Below, one piece after another: positions 18,851 through 28,782 of a stretch of 64,000 bases of DNA. The stretch covers positions 1-64,000 of the forward strand of contig JAADHU010000019.1 in the NCBI GenBank assembly GCA_013151645.1. The letters are read 5' to 3'. The notes beneath the pieces are model-generated. The model did not search any database. It had not been told where the DNA came from and saw only the letters and a program-made list of their open reading frames with translations. The translations under genes and the position numbers were made by a program. The DNA comes from Gammaproteobacteria bacterium. GTDB lineage: Bacteria > Pseudomonadota > Gammaproteobacteria > Steroidobacterales > Woeseiaceae. Numbering within the stretch: the first letter of the stretch is position 1; the number at the start of each line of letters is the position of its first letter.

Positions 18851-19303
18851 ATGGCCAGGCTGCTTCTCATCAACGGTCCTAACCTGAATCTGCTGGGAAC
18901 GCGTGAACCCGGCGTTTACGGCAAGACCGGCCTGGCCGATATAGAAACCACATTGTGCAGGATCGCCGCCGAACTCGGCCACGCGCTGCACTGTTTTCAG
19001 AGCAATGCGGAACATGAATTAGTGGACCGAATTCAGCAGGCCGACGTCGATAGTGTCGGCAGCATTCTTATCAATCCGGGGGCTTTCACCCACACCAGTA
19101 TCGCGATGCGGGACGCGCTCCTCGCCGTCGATATTCCGTTTATCGAAATTCATCTGAGTAATACATTTGCTCGCGAAGAGTTTCGCCACAAGAGTTTTTT
19201 TAGTGATATCGCGGCGGGCTGTATTGTTGGTCTCGGCGATTACGGCTATGAACTTGCTCTTCGGGCCGCTGTCCAGCGGCTCGATCATGCCAAGGAAAAA
19301 TAA
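18851..19303 (+). CDS. aroQ: 3-dehydroquinate dehydratase, type II
   Basis: Third step of the shikimate pathway: 3-dehydroquinate to 3-dehydroshikimate. The start at 18851 gives 150 residues, the family length; the frame is open 18 codons upstream but that part has no homology. The opening [14 protein letters not shown] with Y23 (lid tyrosine) and the later NPGAFTHTS and IEIHLSN are hallmarks of the dodecameric type II enzyme. The gene overlaps accB by one base, an arrangement common in gammaproteobacteria. Confidence 0.97.
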   Translation: MARLLLINGPNLNLLGTREPGVYGKTGLADIETTLCRIAAELGHALHCFQSNAEHELVDRIQQADVDSVGSILINPGAFTHTSIAMRDALLAVDIPFIEIHLSNTFAREEFRHKSFFSDIAAGCIVGLGDYGYELALRAAVQRLDHAKEK

Positions 19304-19776
19304 TGGACATACGAAAAGTAAAAAAACTCATCGAACTCCTGGACGAATCCGGCATTGCAGAGATCGAAATTTGCGAGGGAGAGGACTCCGTCCGTATCTC
19401 GCGATACGCGACCGGAGTGCCGCAAGCGGCGCCGCTCGCTGCGCCGCTTCCGCTGGCGGCACCGGTTGCGCCCGCGGCTGCAGCCCCGCAAGTCGAAGTC
19501 GCCCCGGCACCGGAAGTGGAGGACGATGGCTACGCGGTGACCGCACCGATGGTCGGAACTTTTTATTCAGCGACCTCGCCCGGTACCGCCCCCTTTGTCC
19601 AGGTCGGCGACCCGGTAAACGAAGGCGACACGCTGTGTATTGTCGAGGCCATGAAGATGATGAATCAAATCGAGGCCGAAATTTCCGGAACGATAAAAGC
19701 GATCAAAGTGCAAAACGGCGAACCTGTCGAATACGGGCAAACGTTATTTGTCATTGATCAGCGCACGTCCAGCTGA
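19303..19776 (+). CDS. accB: Biotin carboxyl carrier protein of acetyl-CoA carboxylase
   Basis: A protein of 157 residues that carries the biotin arm for malonyl-CoA synthesis. It has an N-terminal helix hairpin, an Ala/Pro-rich linker (about residues 38-70) and the C-terminal biotinyl domain with EAMKM, where K118 is the biotinylation site. The TAATG junction with aroQ and the 15-bp gap to accC indicate one operon. Confidence 0.98.
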   Translation: MDIRKVKKLIELLDESGIAEIEICEGEDSVRISRYATGVPQAAPLAAPLPLAAPVAPAAAAPQVEVAPAPEVEDDGYAVTAPMVGTFYSATSPGTAPFVQVGDPVNEGDTLCIVEAMKMMNQIEAEISGTIKAIKVQNGEPVEYGQTLFVIDQRTSS

Positions 19777-19791
19777 ACGGGCCCGCCAGTC

Positions 19792-21132
19792 ATGCTCGAT
19801 AAAGTCATCATTGCCAATCGCGGCGAAATTGCGCTCAGGGTGCTGCGTGCCTGCCGTGAACTCGGCATAAAAACGGTCGCCGTTCATTCAACGGCTGACG
19901 ATAATCTGAAACACGTGTTGCTGGCCGACGAAACAGTATGCATCGGTCCGCCGGCCTCGGCGGACAGTTATCTCAATATGCCCGCCATCATCAGCGCCGC
20001 GGAAGTCACGGACTCAGTCGCTATTCACCCTGGTTACGGCTTTCTGTCAGAGAACGCCGACTTCGCGGAACGCGTCGAATCATCGGGTTTCGTTTTTGTC
20101 GGGCCGCCGGCGCAATGTATTCGTCTGATGGGCGATAAGGTTTCCGCTATCAGGGCCATGCGAGATGCTGGCGTTCCAACCGTGCCGGGTTCAGACGGAC
20201 CACTTGGCGACGACGCCGAAGAAAATATGCGTATCGCCCGGGAAATAGGCTACCCGATTATTATCAAGGCTTCGGCCGGAGGCGGTGGACGCGGCATGCG
20301 TGTTGTGCATTCTGAACCCTCGCTGGCGAGCGCAATCACCGTCACGGCCGCCGAGGCACGTGCGGCATTTGGCAATGACACGCTGTACATGGAGAAGTTT
20401 CTCGAACAACCGCGACATATCGAGGTTCAGGTACTTGCGGACAACCACGGCAACGTCATACACCTCGGTGAACGCGATTGTTCGATGCAGCGACGCCACC
20501 AGAAAGTCATTGAGGAAGCTCCGGCGCCGGGTATTACTGCGGAGCAACGGGAAACGATTGGCGCAGTTTGTGTGAAGGCTTGCAAAGACATGGGCTACCG
20601 CAGCGCCGGCACGTTCGAATTCTTGTATCAGGACGATGAATTCTATTTCATCGAAATGAATACACGTCTGCAGGTTGAGCACCCTGTCACCGAAATGATT
20701 ACGGGCGTCGATATTGTCAAAGAACAATTGCGAATCGCGGCAGGAGAAGAGCTCGGTTTCACCCAGGATGACATCCGAATTCAGGGACACGCGATCGAAT
20801 GCCGCATCAATGCGGAAGATCCCAAGACCTTCATGCCCTCGCCCGGACTGATTCAGCTTTGGCATGCACCGGGCGGACCGGGCATCCGCGTCGAGAGCCA
20901 TATTTACAGCGGCTATCGGGTGCCGCCTTTCTATGACTCAATGATTGGCAAAGTGATTGCGCACGGCAACGACAGGCCCACAGCGATCGCACGCATGCGC
21001 AGCGCGCTATCGGAGATGGTCATTGAAGGGATAAAGACCAACATTCCACTGCATCAGGAAATCTTTCAACACGCTGCGTTCCAGGCGGGAGGTACCGATA
21101 TTCACTACCTGGAAAAACGACTTGGCTTGTAA
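19792..21132 (+). CDS. accC: Biotin carboxylase subunit of acetyl-CoA carboxylase
   Basis: ATP-dependent carboxylation of biotin on AccB. The 446 residues match the family. It has the N-terminal [19 protein letters not shown], the ATP-grasp glycine loop [12 protein letters not shown], the EAPAPG segment and the catalytic stretch [14 protein letters not shown]. It lies between accB and prmA as in other gammaproteobacteria. Confidence 0.98.
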   Translation: MLDKVIIANRGEIALRVLRACRELGIKTVAVHSTADDNLKHVLLADETVCIGPPASADSYLNMPAIISAAEVTDSVAIHPGYGFLSENADFAERVESSGFVFVGPPAQCIRLMGDKVSAIRAMRDAGVPTVPGSDGPLGDDAEENMRIAREIGYPIIIKASAGGGGRGMRVVHSEPSLASAITVTAAEARAAFGNDTLYMEKFLEQPRHIEVQVLADNHGNVIHLGERDCSMQRRHQKVIEEAPAPGITAEQRETIGAVCVKACKDMGYRSAGTFEFLYQDDEFYFIEMNTRLQVEHPVTEMITGVDIVKEQLRIAAGEELGFTQDDIRIQGHAIECRINAEDPKTFMPSPGLIQLWHAPGGPGIRVESHIYSGYRVPPFYDSMIGKVIAHGNDRPTAIARMRSALSEMVIEGIKTNIPLHQEIFQHAAFQAGGTDIHYLEKRLGL

Positions 21133-21170
21133 GGCTGACATAGGCCGTGCGTGCCGGCCGCCCTGGTAAA

Positions 21171-22049
21171 ATGGATTGGCGTCAATTTGTCATGAACCTC
21201 GATTCTCTGCAGCCCATCGATGTTGAGACAGTCCTCACGAGGCACGGTGCCGTCGCGGTTACCCTGAGCGACGCCGGAGACAACCCGGTGCTTGAACCGG
21301 CGCCGGGCGAAACGCCTTTGTGGATCGACACGCGCATAACAGGGCTCTTCCCGTATGAGGCCAATCTCGAACTGCTCCAGGAAGATCTTCTCCAGTCCTT
21401 CAATCTCGTGCAGTTACCAAAGCACCACATCGAAGCGCTTGAAGACCGTCTGTGGGAACGAGAGTGGCTGAAGAATTTTCGACCCATGAAATTCGGACGA
21501 CGACTGTGGGTTAGCCCGCATGACTTCGCCGGATCGTTCGCTAACGATGTCGTCATTCGACTCGACCCGGGCCTGGCATTCGGCACTGGAACTCACCCTA
21601 CTACGGCACTTTGCCTTCAATGGCTCGACTCACTCGACCTGCGCCAGCAAGAGGTCATGGACTTTGGCTGCGGTTCGGGAATTCTGGCCATCGGTAGCCT
21701 CTTGCTCGGCGCGAAAATGGCCACCGCTATCGATATTGACCCGCAGGCGATCACCGCGAGCCGCCGCAACGCGGTTGCAAATCATGTATCCGATCGTTTG
21801 TTCACGACGCTGGACACTATGGATTGCCAACAAACTTTCGATATTCTGGTCGCGAACATACTCGCCGGACCACTAATCGAACTGGCCCCCAGGCTATCGG
21901 CGAACGTTTGTAACAATGGCGTTATCGCTCTATCCGGAATTCTTGAAGAACAAGTTGATGCGGTTCGCAACGCGTACTCCCCGTGGATCCACTTCCAGGC
22001 GCCCGTCGCCAAAGACGGCTGGGTGATTCTAACGGGCACGAGACGGTGA
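21171..22049 (+). CDS. prmA: Ribosomal protein L11 methyltransferase
   Basis: Methylates lysines and the N terminus of ribosomal protein L11. The ATG at 21171 gives 292 residues and an N terminus aligned with family members; a GTG 24 nt upstream is possible. The SAM-binding motif MDFGCGSGILAIG and the methylated-substrate motif NILAGPL are present, with FGTGTHPTT before them. It follows accC by 38 bp. Confidence 0.95.
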   Translation: MDWRQFVMNLDSLQPIDVETVLTRHGAVAVTLSDAGDNPVLEPAPGETPLWIDTRITGLFPYEANLELLQEDLLQSFNLVQLPKHHIEALEDRLWEREWLKNFRPMKFGRRLWVSPHDFAGSFANDVVIRLDPGLAFGTGTHPTTALCLQWLDSLDLRQQEVMDFGCGSGILAIGSLLLGAKMATAIDIDPQAITASRRNAVANHVSDRLFTTLDTMDCQQTFDILVANILAGPLIELAPRLSANVCNNGVIALSGILEEQVDAVRNAYSPWIHFQAPVAKDGWVILTGTRR

Positions 22050-22058
22050 ACTAACGCC

Positions 22059-24509
22059 ATGTACACTCAATGCCCCGATTGCCATGTCGCATTTCGAGTC
22101 ACGGCGAAAGTTTTGCAGCAAGCCAGCGGCCGTGTCCAGTGCGGAGGCTGCAATCGCGCGTTTAACGCGGTGGATTACCTGTCCGAGAATCCACCTGCCG
22201 CCGGTACGCCGATGGATTCCGCTACGAATCAACCACTGACGGCTGTTTCGACCGCTGCCGACGAGGACGAGATTGCCTCCGGGGATGCTGATTTAACGAC
22301 TGGTGACGTCGAAAACGAACGCAGCTTTGAGGAGCGCAACAGCGAACTCCTGAAGGCACTCGATGATCTTGCGGGCCCCGAGGAAATTCGAATAGAAGAC
22401 ACGGGCGTCGAATGGCGAGTGCTGGAAAAAAATGAAGATGCCGATCTGGAAGATAAAGCGGAATCGAGCGGGACCTCGGACTGGTATTTCGACGACGAAG
22501 AGAAGGACCTGGCCGCAGCAGGCAACAATGCGGCGGACGATGTCGCTGCGCCAGCCGGAAGCCAGACCGCGCTCGAATTTGGCCATGTTGCAGCGGAAGA
22601 ACAGCGTTATGACGACAGCACGCCGCTGCCGGATGATTTTGAGGAAGAGGCCTTCGCTGACACGTCGTCCCCGGCCTTCCAGCCGCCACCGTCTTCGCAG
22701 GGCGATGCAGAGCCCGCTGACGAACTGCCCGTGCTTGAAGATGCCCAGGTAGACCTTGCTTTGGGCGATCCGGACGAATGGCTGGCACTGCTCGACGACG
22801 TACTCGAACAGCCGTCGGATAACCCGGACGTTAGCGATATTCCGGCCGAGTCGATGCAACGCAATCTGATCGATGACACCGGTAACGCGGCACTCCGGAT
22901 GGAGGCCGAGGAGGAACTCTCCGCGATCCATAGTGAATTGTCAGCCACGCTGGATCCTTTTGCCGACACGGCCGGTCGTGATACGAACGATGACGCACCC
23001 CGCCCCTTGGATGAGACGGCAAACCCGGACGACGGCACCGCGCTGCGCGACGAAGCAACTGACCGCGAGCCCGATATCACGGATGAAGATATGTCTGACC
23101 GCTGGGATAATATCGCCCACGAAAACGAGGCGTCTGAGACCGCAGTCGATCCTGAAATCAAAGGCGAGGAAGCCGAAACCGAGGACGATTCCGAAATCGA
23201 AGATGAGAAAGCCGAGACCGTAGATGACCCCGAACTCGAAGACGGAGAAGCCGAGACCGCAGATGACCCCGAACTCGAAGACGGAGAAGCCGAGACCGTA
23301 GACGACCCCGAACTCGAAGACGGAGAAGCCGAGACCGCAGACGACCCCGAAACCGAAGACGAAGAAGCCAAGACCGCAGACGACCCCGAAACCGAAGACG
23401 AAGAAGCCAAGACCGCAGACGACCCCGAAACCGAAGATGATCTGACCGGCGAAAATGAGGACGCTGAAGCCGAGACAGTCCTTGCAGACGATGAATACGG
23501 TTCGACGGACGAGGAAGCATCCGTAGACGCCGACGATTTCCGCAGCCAGATCGCACTCATCGAGGACTCGCTGAACGACGATCCGGATCGCGACGAGTCA
23601 GCGCAGGAGAACACCCCCGCAGACGAGGAGGTCTCGAACGAGTCCGGCGGCAAGATTGGCGAACTCGACATCGAAAAGGAGTTGGCCGCTTCTTCCGGGA
23701 GCGAGTCTGCAACGGCCGATGCCGTGCGGCTGGAACACACCGTTAATGTACAAATGCGCGAAGACATGCGGCGTGCGATGGAAGACAAGGATTTCGCGGC
23801 CGCGATGACCGGTGCAGACGGCTCGCCGCTTATCGAAACCATTATCATGGAAGGCGATTTCGTCCACGGCGCCATAAACATCGAAACCGACGAGGGTGAC
23901 AGCAAGATACCCGACGATCTGGACGAACCGAAGTCGTTAGCGGATACCTATGTACTCAGCCGTAGCCGTAAAAGCAGCTCGCGCTTATCTTCGGCATCCG
24001 GGCCTGCCGCAATCGCCGGCGTGATCATCCTGAGCTTGCTTCTGGCGGGCCAATACGTGCATAAATCGCGCGAATACCTGGCAACTTTCGGCCTGTTCGA
24101 GCAAACCATCGGACCTGTTTATCGGCTATTGGGCCGCCCCGTCACGCCCGCGTGGGACATCAAGGGCTGGCAGTTCGAAACGACCAACGGCAGCACCGAC
24201 GAGAAGGGACAGGTCCTGACCATTTATTCCACTATCGCGAACCGGTCGACGCAGGCGCTGCCCTACCCGTTGGTACACGTGTCGCTGAAGGACCGCTGGG
24301 AAGAAATTATTGGCAGCCGCGTGTTGGAACCCAACGAGTACCTTGCCGGTAACTCGGATCCGCGCAGGCCGGTCGCGGCCGGGGAGAAATTTACCGCCGT
24401 CATATCCATCGCTACCCCGTCCGACGAAGTGACCGGATTTCTGCTGGAAGTGTGTTATCGCGTCGATCCGGCAATCCTGCGCTGCGCCAACGAAGACTTC
24501 AAAAACTGA
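22059..24509 (+). CDS. Zinc-ribbon (MJ0042) / DUF3426 membrane protein with acidic repeat region
   Basis: A protein of 816 residues. It opens with a zinc ribbon (C5-P-D-C8 and C29-G-G-C32 spacing) of the MJ0042 type, followed by about 600 residues of very acidic, low-complexity sequence. One membrane helix (GVIILSLLLAGQYV) near residue 655 and a C-terminal DUF3426 domain follow. Between prmA and dusB this family usually has a protein of a few hundred residues, so the acidic middle is greatly expanded. It includes seven units of a 13-residue repeat. The function is unknown; a cytoplasmic zinc ribbon joined to a periplasmic domain suggests an envelope-linked regulator or scaffold. Confidence 0.85.
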   Translation: MYTQCPDCHVAFRVTAKVLQQASGRVQCGGCNRAFNAVDYLSENPPAAGTPMDSATNQPLTAVSTAADEDEIASGDADLTTGDVENERSFEERNSELLKALDDLAGPEEIRIEDTGVEWRVLEKNEDADLEDKAESSGTSDWYFDDEEKDLAAAGNNAADDVAAPAGSQTALEFGHVAAEEQRYDDSTPLPDDFEEEAFADTSSPAFQPPPSSQGDAEPADELPVLEDAQVDLALGDPDEWLALLDDVLEQPSDNPDVSDIPAESMQRNLIDDTGNAALRMEAEEELSAIHSELSATLDPFADTAGRDTNDDAPRPLDETANPDDGTALRDEATDREPDITDEDMSDRWDNIAHENEASETAVDPEIKGEEAETEDDSEIEDEKAETVDDPELEDGEAETADDPELEDGEAETVDDPELEDGEAETADDPETEDEEAKTADDPETEDEEAKTADDPETEDDLTGENEDAEAETVLADDEYGSTDEEASVDADDFRSQIALIEDSLNDDPDRDESAQENTPADEEVSNESGGKIGELDIEKELAASSGSESATADAVRLEHTVNVQMREDMRRAMEDKDFAAAMTGADGSPLIETIIMEGDFVHGAINIETDEGDSKIPDDLDEPKSLADTYVLSRSRKSSSRLSSASGPAAIAGVIILSLLLAGQYVHKSREYLATFGLFEQTIGPVYRLLGRPVTPAWDIKGWQFETTNGSTDEKGQVLTIYSTIANRSTQALPYPLVHVSLKDRWEEIIGSRVLEPNEYLAGNSDPRRPVAAGEKFTAVISIATPSDEVTGFLLEVCYRVDPAILRCANEDFKN
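23172..23444 (+). repeat. 39-bp in-frame tandem repeat, seven units
   Basis: Units begin at 23172, 23211, 23250, 23289, 23328, 23367 and 23406. Each encodes 13 residues of the form AETxDDPELEDGE or AKTADDPETEDEE. The outer units are more diverged than the inner ones, the pattern expected from growth by slippage or unequal exchange. A more degenerate copy lies just upstream. The repeat keeps frame, so copy-number change would alter length only. Confidence 0.9.
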
Positions 24510-24573
24510 CCTGACAACCACCAGTGGTTTACAATCGCCGCACTCATTTACTCGACCACGAAGATGCGTCGGG

Positions 24574-25683
24574 ATGAATTCAGGTGCAAACTCTGACGTG
24601 AAAATCGGCCCCTACAAATTGACGAGCCCGTTCCTGCTGGCGCCCATGGCCGGCATTACGGATGCACCCTTTCGCAAATTGTGTCGACAGTTCGGTGCCG
24701 GCATGACCACGTCCGAGATGACGACAGCGGACATCGGCCTGTGGAACACAGCCAAGTCACGGCGCCGACTGGATCTAGACATGGATGCCGAACCTCGCAC
24801 CGTACAAATTGCCGGCGCGGAGCCACAGCAGCTCGCCCTGGCCGCCCGGCTCTGTGTGGAGCGGGGCGCACAAATCATCGACATCAACATGGGATGCCCG
24901 GCAAAAAAGGTGTGCCAAAAGGCCGCGGGCTCGGCACTGCTTAGAGATCCGGCACTGGTGCAACAAATTCTTGAGGCCGTGGTTGGCGCCGTCGATGTCC
25001 CGGTGACGCTGAAAATACGCACAGGCTGGGACACCACCAGCAGGAACGGTCCTGAAATAGCGCGAATCGCCGAACAAAGTGGCATTCAGGCATTGGCGGT
25101 CCACGGGCGAACGCGTGCCTGCCGATTCAAAGGCGCGGCAGAATATGAAACGATTGCGCGCATTAAGGACCTTGTGTCGATTCCCGTCATCGCTAACGGA
25201 GACGTTACTACGGCAGAGAAGTCGCTTGAAGTATTGCGTCTAAGTTACGCTGACGCATTAATGATTGGTCGGGGCGCACAGGGACGCCCCTGGATTTTTC
25301 GTGAACTCAGTCATTACCACAAGACGGGTGAAACAGTCGCGCCGCTAGAAATAAATAAAGTCCGTGATATTATGCTCGACCACCTTGACAGCCTGTACCG
25401 GTTTTACGGGGAGAAAACCGGCGTGAGGGTGGCTCGCAAACACCTGAAATGGTATTGCGTCAGCCTGGCAGGATCAGATGCATTCAAAGCGCAGGTATTA
25501 CGGGTCGACAGCGCATTCGACCAGCTTCGACTGACGCGGGAATATTTTCGCCATCAGGAAAAACAGGAACCGGTCGCCGCATTGAGCGGCAATCATCCTG
25601 CGGCAGCAATGCACAATAACAACGACTTGTCAGGAAATTTCACAACGTGGTCCAAAAAACAACAACGAGAAAACAGGATCTGA
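24574..25683 (+). CDS. dusB: tRNA-dihydrouridine synthase B
   Basis: FMN- and NADPH-dependent reduction of a uridine in the tRNA D-loop to dihydrouridine. It has 369 residues, about 45 more than E. coli DusB, the excess being a C-terminal tail. Motifs: [13 protein letters not shown], the active-site cysteine in [10 protein letters not shown], and the FMN-binding IANGDV and [10 protein letters not shown]. The 3' end overlaps fis by 37 bp, the classical gammaproteobacterial dusB-fis operon. Confidence 0.97.
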   Translation: MNSGANSDVKIGPYKLTSPFLLAPMAGITDAPFRKLCRQFGAGMTTSEMTTADIGLWNTAKSRRRLDLDMDAEPRTVQIAGAEPQQLALAARLCVERGAQIIDINMGCPAKKVCQKAAGSALLRDPALVQQILEAVVGAVDVPVTLKIRTGWDTTSRNGPEIARIAEQSGIQALAVHGRTRACRFKGAAEYETIARIKDLVSIPVIANGDVTTAEKSLEVLRLSYADALMIGRGAQGRPWIFRELSHYHKTGETVAPLEINKVRDIMLDHLDSLYRFYGEKTGVRVARKHLKWYCVSLAGSDAFKAQVLRVDSAFDQLRLTREYFRHQEKQEPVAALSGNHPAAAMHNNNDLSGNFTTWSKKQQRENRI

Positions 25684-25925
25684 AAGCCTTAAGAAACAAG
25701 AAACCACTGCGCAAGCATACCGAGGAAGCGCTGAAACAGTATTTCGCCAGCCTGAATGGCGACCGCCCCGGTGATCTTTATCACCTGGTATTAGGCGAAG
25801 TCGAGGAACCGCTCTTCAAGGCCGTCATGGACTACACACAAGGCAACCAGAGTCAGGCCGCGGGTATCCTGGGACTGAATCGGGGCACCTTGCGCAAGAA
25901 ACTGAAAACCTATTCCATTTCCTAG
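25647..25925 (+). CDS. fis: Fis, nucleoid-associated DNA-bending protein
   Basis: A protein of 92 residues starting at GTG inside the end of dusB. The C-terminal helix-turn-helix, [26 protein letters not shown], is split here as [16 protein letters not shown] and [12 protein letters not shown]; both match Fis almost fully. It bends DNA and regulates growth-phase genes. The extended overlap with dusB suggests strongly coupled translation. Confidence 0.97.
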   Translation: MVQKTTTRKQDLKALRNKKPLRKHTEEALKQYFASLNGDRPGDLYHLVLGEVEEPLFKAVMDYTQGNQSQAAGILGLNRGTLRKKLKTYSIS

Positions 25926-25937
25926 CCGAGGTCTCAC

Positions 25938-27488
25938 ATGTTCACGGTACGCCGGGCGCTCATCAGCGTATCTGACAAACGCGGTCTGATCCCGTTTGCC
26001 AGGGGTCTAAAAGAACTTGGCATCGAAATTTTGTCCACGGGGGGCACCTGCCGGCAACTTCTCGATGCAGGTATTCCGGCCATTGAGGTGGCGGAGAAGA
26101 CCGGTTTCCCGGAAATCATGGGCGGACGCGTCAAGACCTTGCACCCTGTCATTCACGGCGGCCTGCTCGGCCGTCGTGGCCAGGATGAGGCGGTCATGGC
26201 CGAACACGGTATCGAGCCGATCGATCTGCTTGCCGTTAATCTCTACCCCTTCGAAGAGACGATCAGTCGGCCCGACGTAACGCTGGACGACGCCATCGAA
26301 AATATTGATATTGGCGGACCGGCCATGATACGTGCCGCATCCAAGAACCACATAGGCGTCGCCGTCGTCGTCGATCCGGACGACTACGACAACGTTCTGG
26401 AGACGCTGCGCAAGCAAGAAATGTCGCCGGATTACCGTCGGCAAATGGCGGCCAAAGCGTATGCGCATACGGCAAGTTACGATACAGCAATCACCCGCTA
26501 CCTGGCCGATCCGGACGCAAACGAGACTCTCGGCGAGCGATTCCTGCACTCCGGCAGCCGCATTATGAAACTGCGTTACGGCGAGAACCCCCACCAGGAG
26601 GCTGCATTCTATCGCGATCAGACGCCAGTCATCGGTTCGCTGGCGACCGCGCGGCAATTGCAGGGCAAGGAACTGTCGTACAACAACATAGCCGACAGCG
26701 ATGCTGCACTCGAATGTATTCGCCAATTTGCCGAGCCGGCCTGTGTGATCGTAAAACACGCGAATCCGTGCGGTGTAGCCATCAACGACACGATCGGTGC
26801 GGCTTATAAACGCGCTTTCGCCACAGACCCGACCTCCGCCTTCGGCGGGATCATCGCGTTCAACCGTCCTGTGGACGAAGCAACGGCCCGAAGCATCATC
26901 GAGCAACAATTCGTCGAAGTCATTATCGCGCCGGAAATCGAGGAAGCAGCTTGCGCCGTCTTGTCCGAAAAAAAGAATGTGCGCGTCCTCAGGACAGGGA
27001 ACGGAAAGGTTGGTACCGGTCGCCGCTACGATTTCAAGAAAGTCTCCGGCGGCTTGCTGGTGCAAACGGCGGATGACGGTGAGATCGTGGCAGACGAACT
27101 CAGGGTCGTCACGGAAAAACGACCCGACGATCAACAATTGCGTGATTTGCAATTCGCCTGGCGCGTTGCCAAATTCGTCAAGTCCAACGCGATTGTCTTT
27201 TGCAAAGATAACATGACGATCGGTATCGGTGCCGGACAAATGAGCCGTGTTTACAGCACCCGGATTGCCGCCATCAAGGCACACGATGAAGGATTGTCTG
27301 TCACCGGCGCCGTGATGGCGTCAGACGCTTTTTTCCCGTTTCGCGATGGCATTGATGCGGCGGCCGAGCATAAAATCACTGCCATCATTCAGCCCGGCGG
27401 CTCGATGCGCGACGGCGAGGTGATCGCGGCGGCCAACGAACATGGCCTGGCCATGGTCTTTACCGGCATGCGGCATTTCCGGCACTAA
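25938..27488 (+). CDS. purH: Bifunctional AICAR transformylase / IMP cyclohydrolase
   Basis: Last two steps of IMP synthesis. It has 516 residues. The N-terminal MGS-like cyclohydrolase domain has [17 protein letters not shown] and GGRVKTLHP. The transformylase domain has the catalytic Lys-His in IVKHANPCG and the NPHQEAAFY block. It lies 12 bp after fis and is followed at once by purD. Confidence 0.98.
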   Translation: MFTVRRALISVSDKRGLIPFARGLKELGIEILSTGGTCRQLLDAGIPAIEVAEKTGFPEIMGGRVKTLHPVIHGGLLGRRGQDEAVMAEHGIEPIDLLAVNLYPFEETISRPDVTLDDAIENIDIGGPAMIRAASKNHIGVAVVVDPDDYDNVLETLRKQEMSPDYRRQMAAKAYAHTASYDTAITRYLADPDANETLGERFLHSGSRIMKLRYGENPHQEAAFYRDQTPVIGSLATARQLQGKELSYNNIADSDAALECIRQFAEPACVIVKHANPCGVAINDTIGAAYKRAFATDPTSAFGGIIAFNRPVDEATARSIIEQQFVEVIIAPEIEEAACAVLSEKKNVRVLRTGNGKVGTGRRYDFKKVSGGLLVQTADDGEIVADELRVVTEKRPDDQQLRDLQFAWRVAKFVKSNAIVFCKDNMTIGIGAGQMSRVYSTRIAAIKAHDEGLSVTGAVMASDAFFPFRDGIDAAAEHKITAIIQPGGSMRDGEVIAAANEHGLAMVFTGMRHFRH

Positions 27489-27495
27489 CCTCACC

Positions 27496-28776
27496 GTGAA
27501 AATACTGATCGTTGGTGGTGGTGGCCGGGAACATGCCCTGGCATGGAAATGCGCGCAGTCTGACAAAGTCAGCCAGGTCATCGTTGCGCCCGGCAACGCC
27601 GGCACGGCACTCGAAAGAAAAGTACACAACGTGGCTGTCTCTGCGGAAGATATCGACGCGCTCCTGCAGCTTGCCGTCACGGAGGATATTGACCTCACTA
27701 TCGTCGGGCCTGAAACACCCCTGGTTAATGGCATTGTTGACCGTTTTGAACAGGCGGAATTACGTTGCTTCGGACCGAGCGCTGCCGCCGCGCAGTTGGA
27801 AGGTTCCAAATCGTTCAGCAAGGATTTCCTGCGAAGACATCGCATCCCGACCGCCGAGTATCAAAGTTTTACAGAACTCGAACCGGCGCTTGATTATATT
27901 CGTGCACAGGGTGCGCCCATCGTGGTCAAGGCAGACGGTCTCGCCGCCGGTAAAGGCGTCGTGGTTGCCACGACGGTCAGGCAGGCCATTGCGGCAGCCG
28001 AGGACATGCTCGGTGCGGGTCGTTTTGGCCAGGCGGGCAGCCGTATTGTGGTCGAAGAATTTCTATCCGGCGAAGAAGCCAGTTTTATCGTCATGACCGA
28101 TGGCTGCGATGTCCTGCCGCTCGCCACATCGCAGGATCACAAGGCCCGGGATGACGGCGATAGCGGCCCGAATACCGGCGGCATGGGTGCCTGCTCTCCG
28201 GCTGCCGTCGTCACGTCGGCGCTGCAGGAGCGCATTATGGACGATATCGTTTATCCGACGCTTCGTGGGCTTACCGCAGAGGATATTCCGTATCGCGGGT
28301 TTCTCTATGTGGGTCTTATGATTGCTGCTGACGGCACACCGAAAGTCCTGGAGTACAATTGCCGCTTCGGTGATCCGGAAACGCAACCCATTATGAGTCG
28401 TCTGAATTCCGATCTGGTTGAACTCTGCGAGGCGACGCTCGACGGAACGCTCGCAACTCAGATCGCCGCATGGGACCCCCGGGCCGCGCTCGGTGTCGTC
28501 ATGGCCGCAGGAGGCTACCCCGAGCAATACGCCACTGGCCACGTCATCTCCGGCCTGCCGGCGGGTATCGACGGCAGTTACAAAGTTTTTCACGCGGGTA
28601 CGCGTATCGATGACGGTGACGTTGTCACCGCTGGTGGACGCGTTCTGTGCGTGGTGGGCCTTGGTGAGACCGTGCGGGATGCCCAAAACAAGGCATACAA
28701 GATTGCCGATGAAATCACCTGGACGGACGAATTTCATCGCAACGATATCGGACACCGGGCTATCACACGTGAGTAA
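27496..28776 (+). CDS. purD: Phosphoribosylamine-glycine ligase (GARS)
   Basis: Second step of purine synthesis, joining phosphoribosylamine and glycine with ATP. The GTG at 27496 gives 426 residues beginning MKILIVGGGGREHALAWK. An open frame extends upstream into purH but lacks homology. The ATP-grasp motifs VVKADGLAAGKGVV and the DPETQ block are intact. It is 7 bp from purH. Confidence 0.97.
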   Translation: MKILIVGGGGREHALAWKCAQSDKVSQVIVAPGNAGTALERKVHNVAVSAEDIDALLQLAVTEDIDLTIVGPETPLVNGIVDRFEQAELRCFGPSAAAAQLEGSKSFSKDFLRRHRIPTAEYQSFTELEPALDYIRAQGAPIVVKADGLAAGKGVVVATTVRQAIAAAEDMLGAGRFGQAGSRIVVEEFLSGEEASFIVMTDGCDVLPLATSQDHKARDDGDSGPNTGGMGACSPAAVVTSALQERIMDDIVYPTLRGLTAEDIPYRGFLYVGLMIAADGTPKVLEYNCRFGDPETQPIMSRLNSDLVELCEATLDGTLATQIAAWDPRAALGVVMAAGGYPEQYATGHVISGLPAGIDGSYKVFHAGTRIDDGDVVTAGGRVLCVVGLGETVRDAQNKAYKIADEITWTDEFHRNDIGHRAITRE

Positions 28777-28782
28777 GCTTCG

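Noticed and set aside
23172-23444. Regular repeats as a CRISPR array
   Set aside because: Units are contiguous with no spacers, in frame and inside a coding gene.
22607-23905. 432-codon open frame on the minus strand inside the DUF3426 gene
   Set aside because: It is antisense to the acidic repeat; the Ser-rich translation simply mirrors the Asp/Glu codons, and no ribosome binding site or family is seen.
26007-27284. 425-codon minus-strand frame across purH
   Set aside because: It lies wholly antisense to a highly conserved gene and has no recognisable motif.
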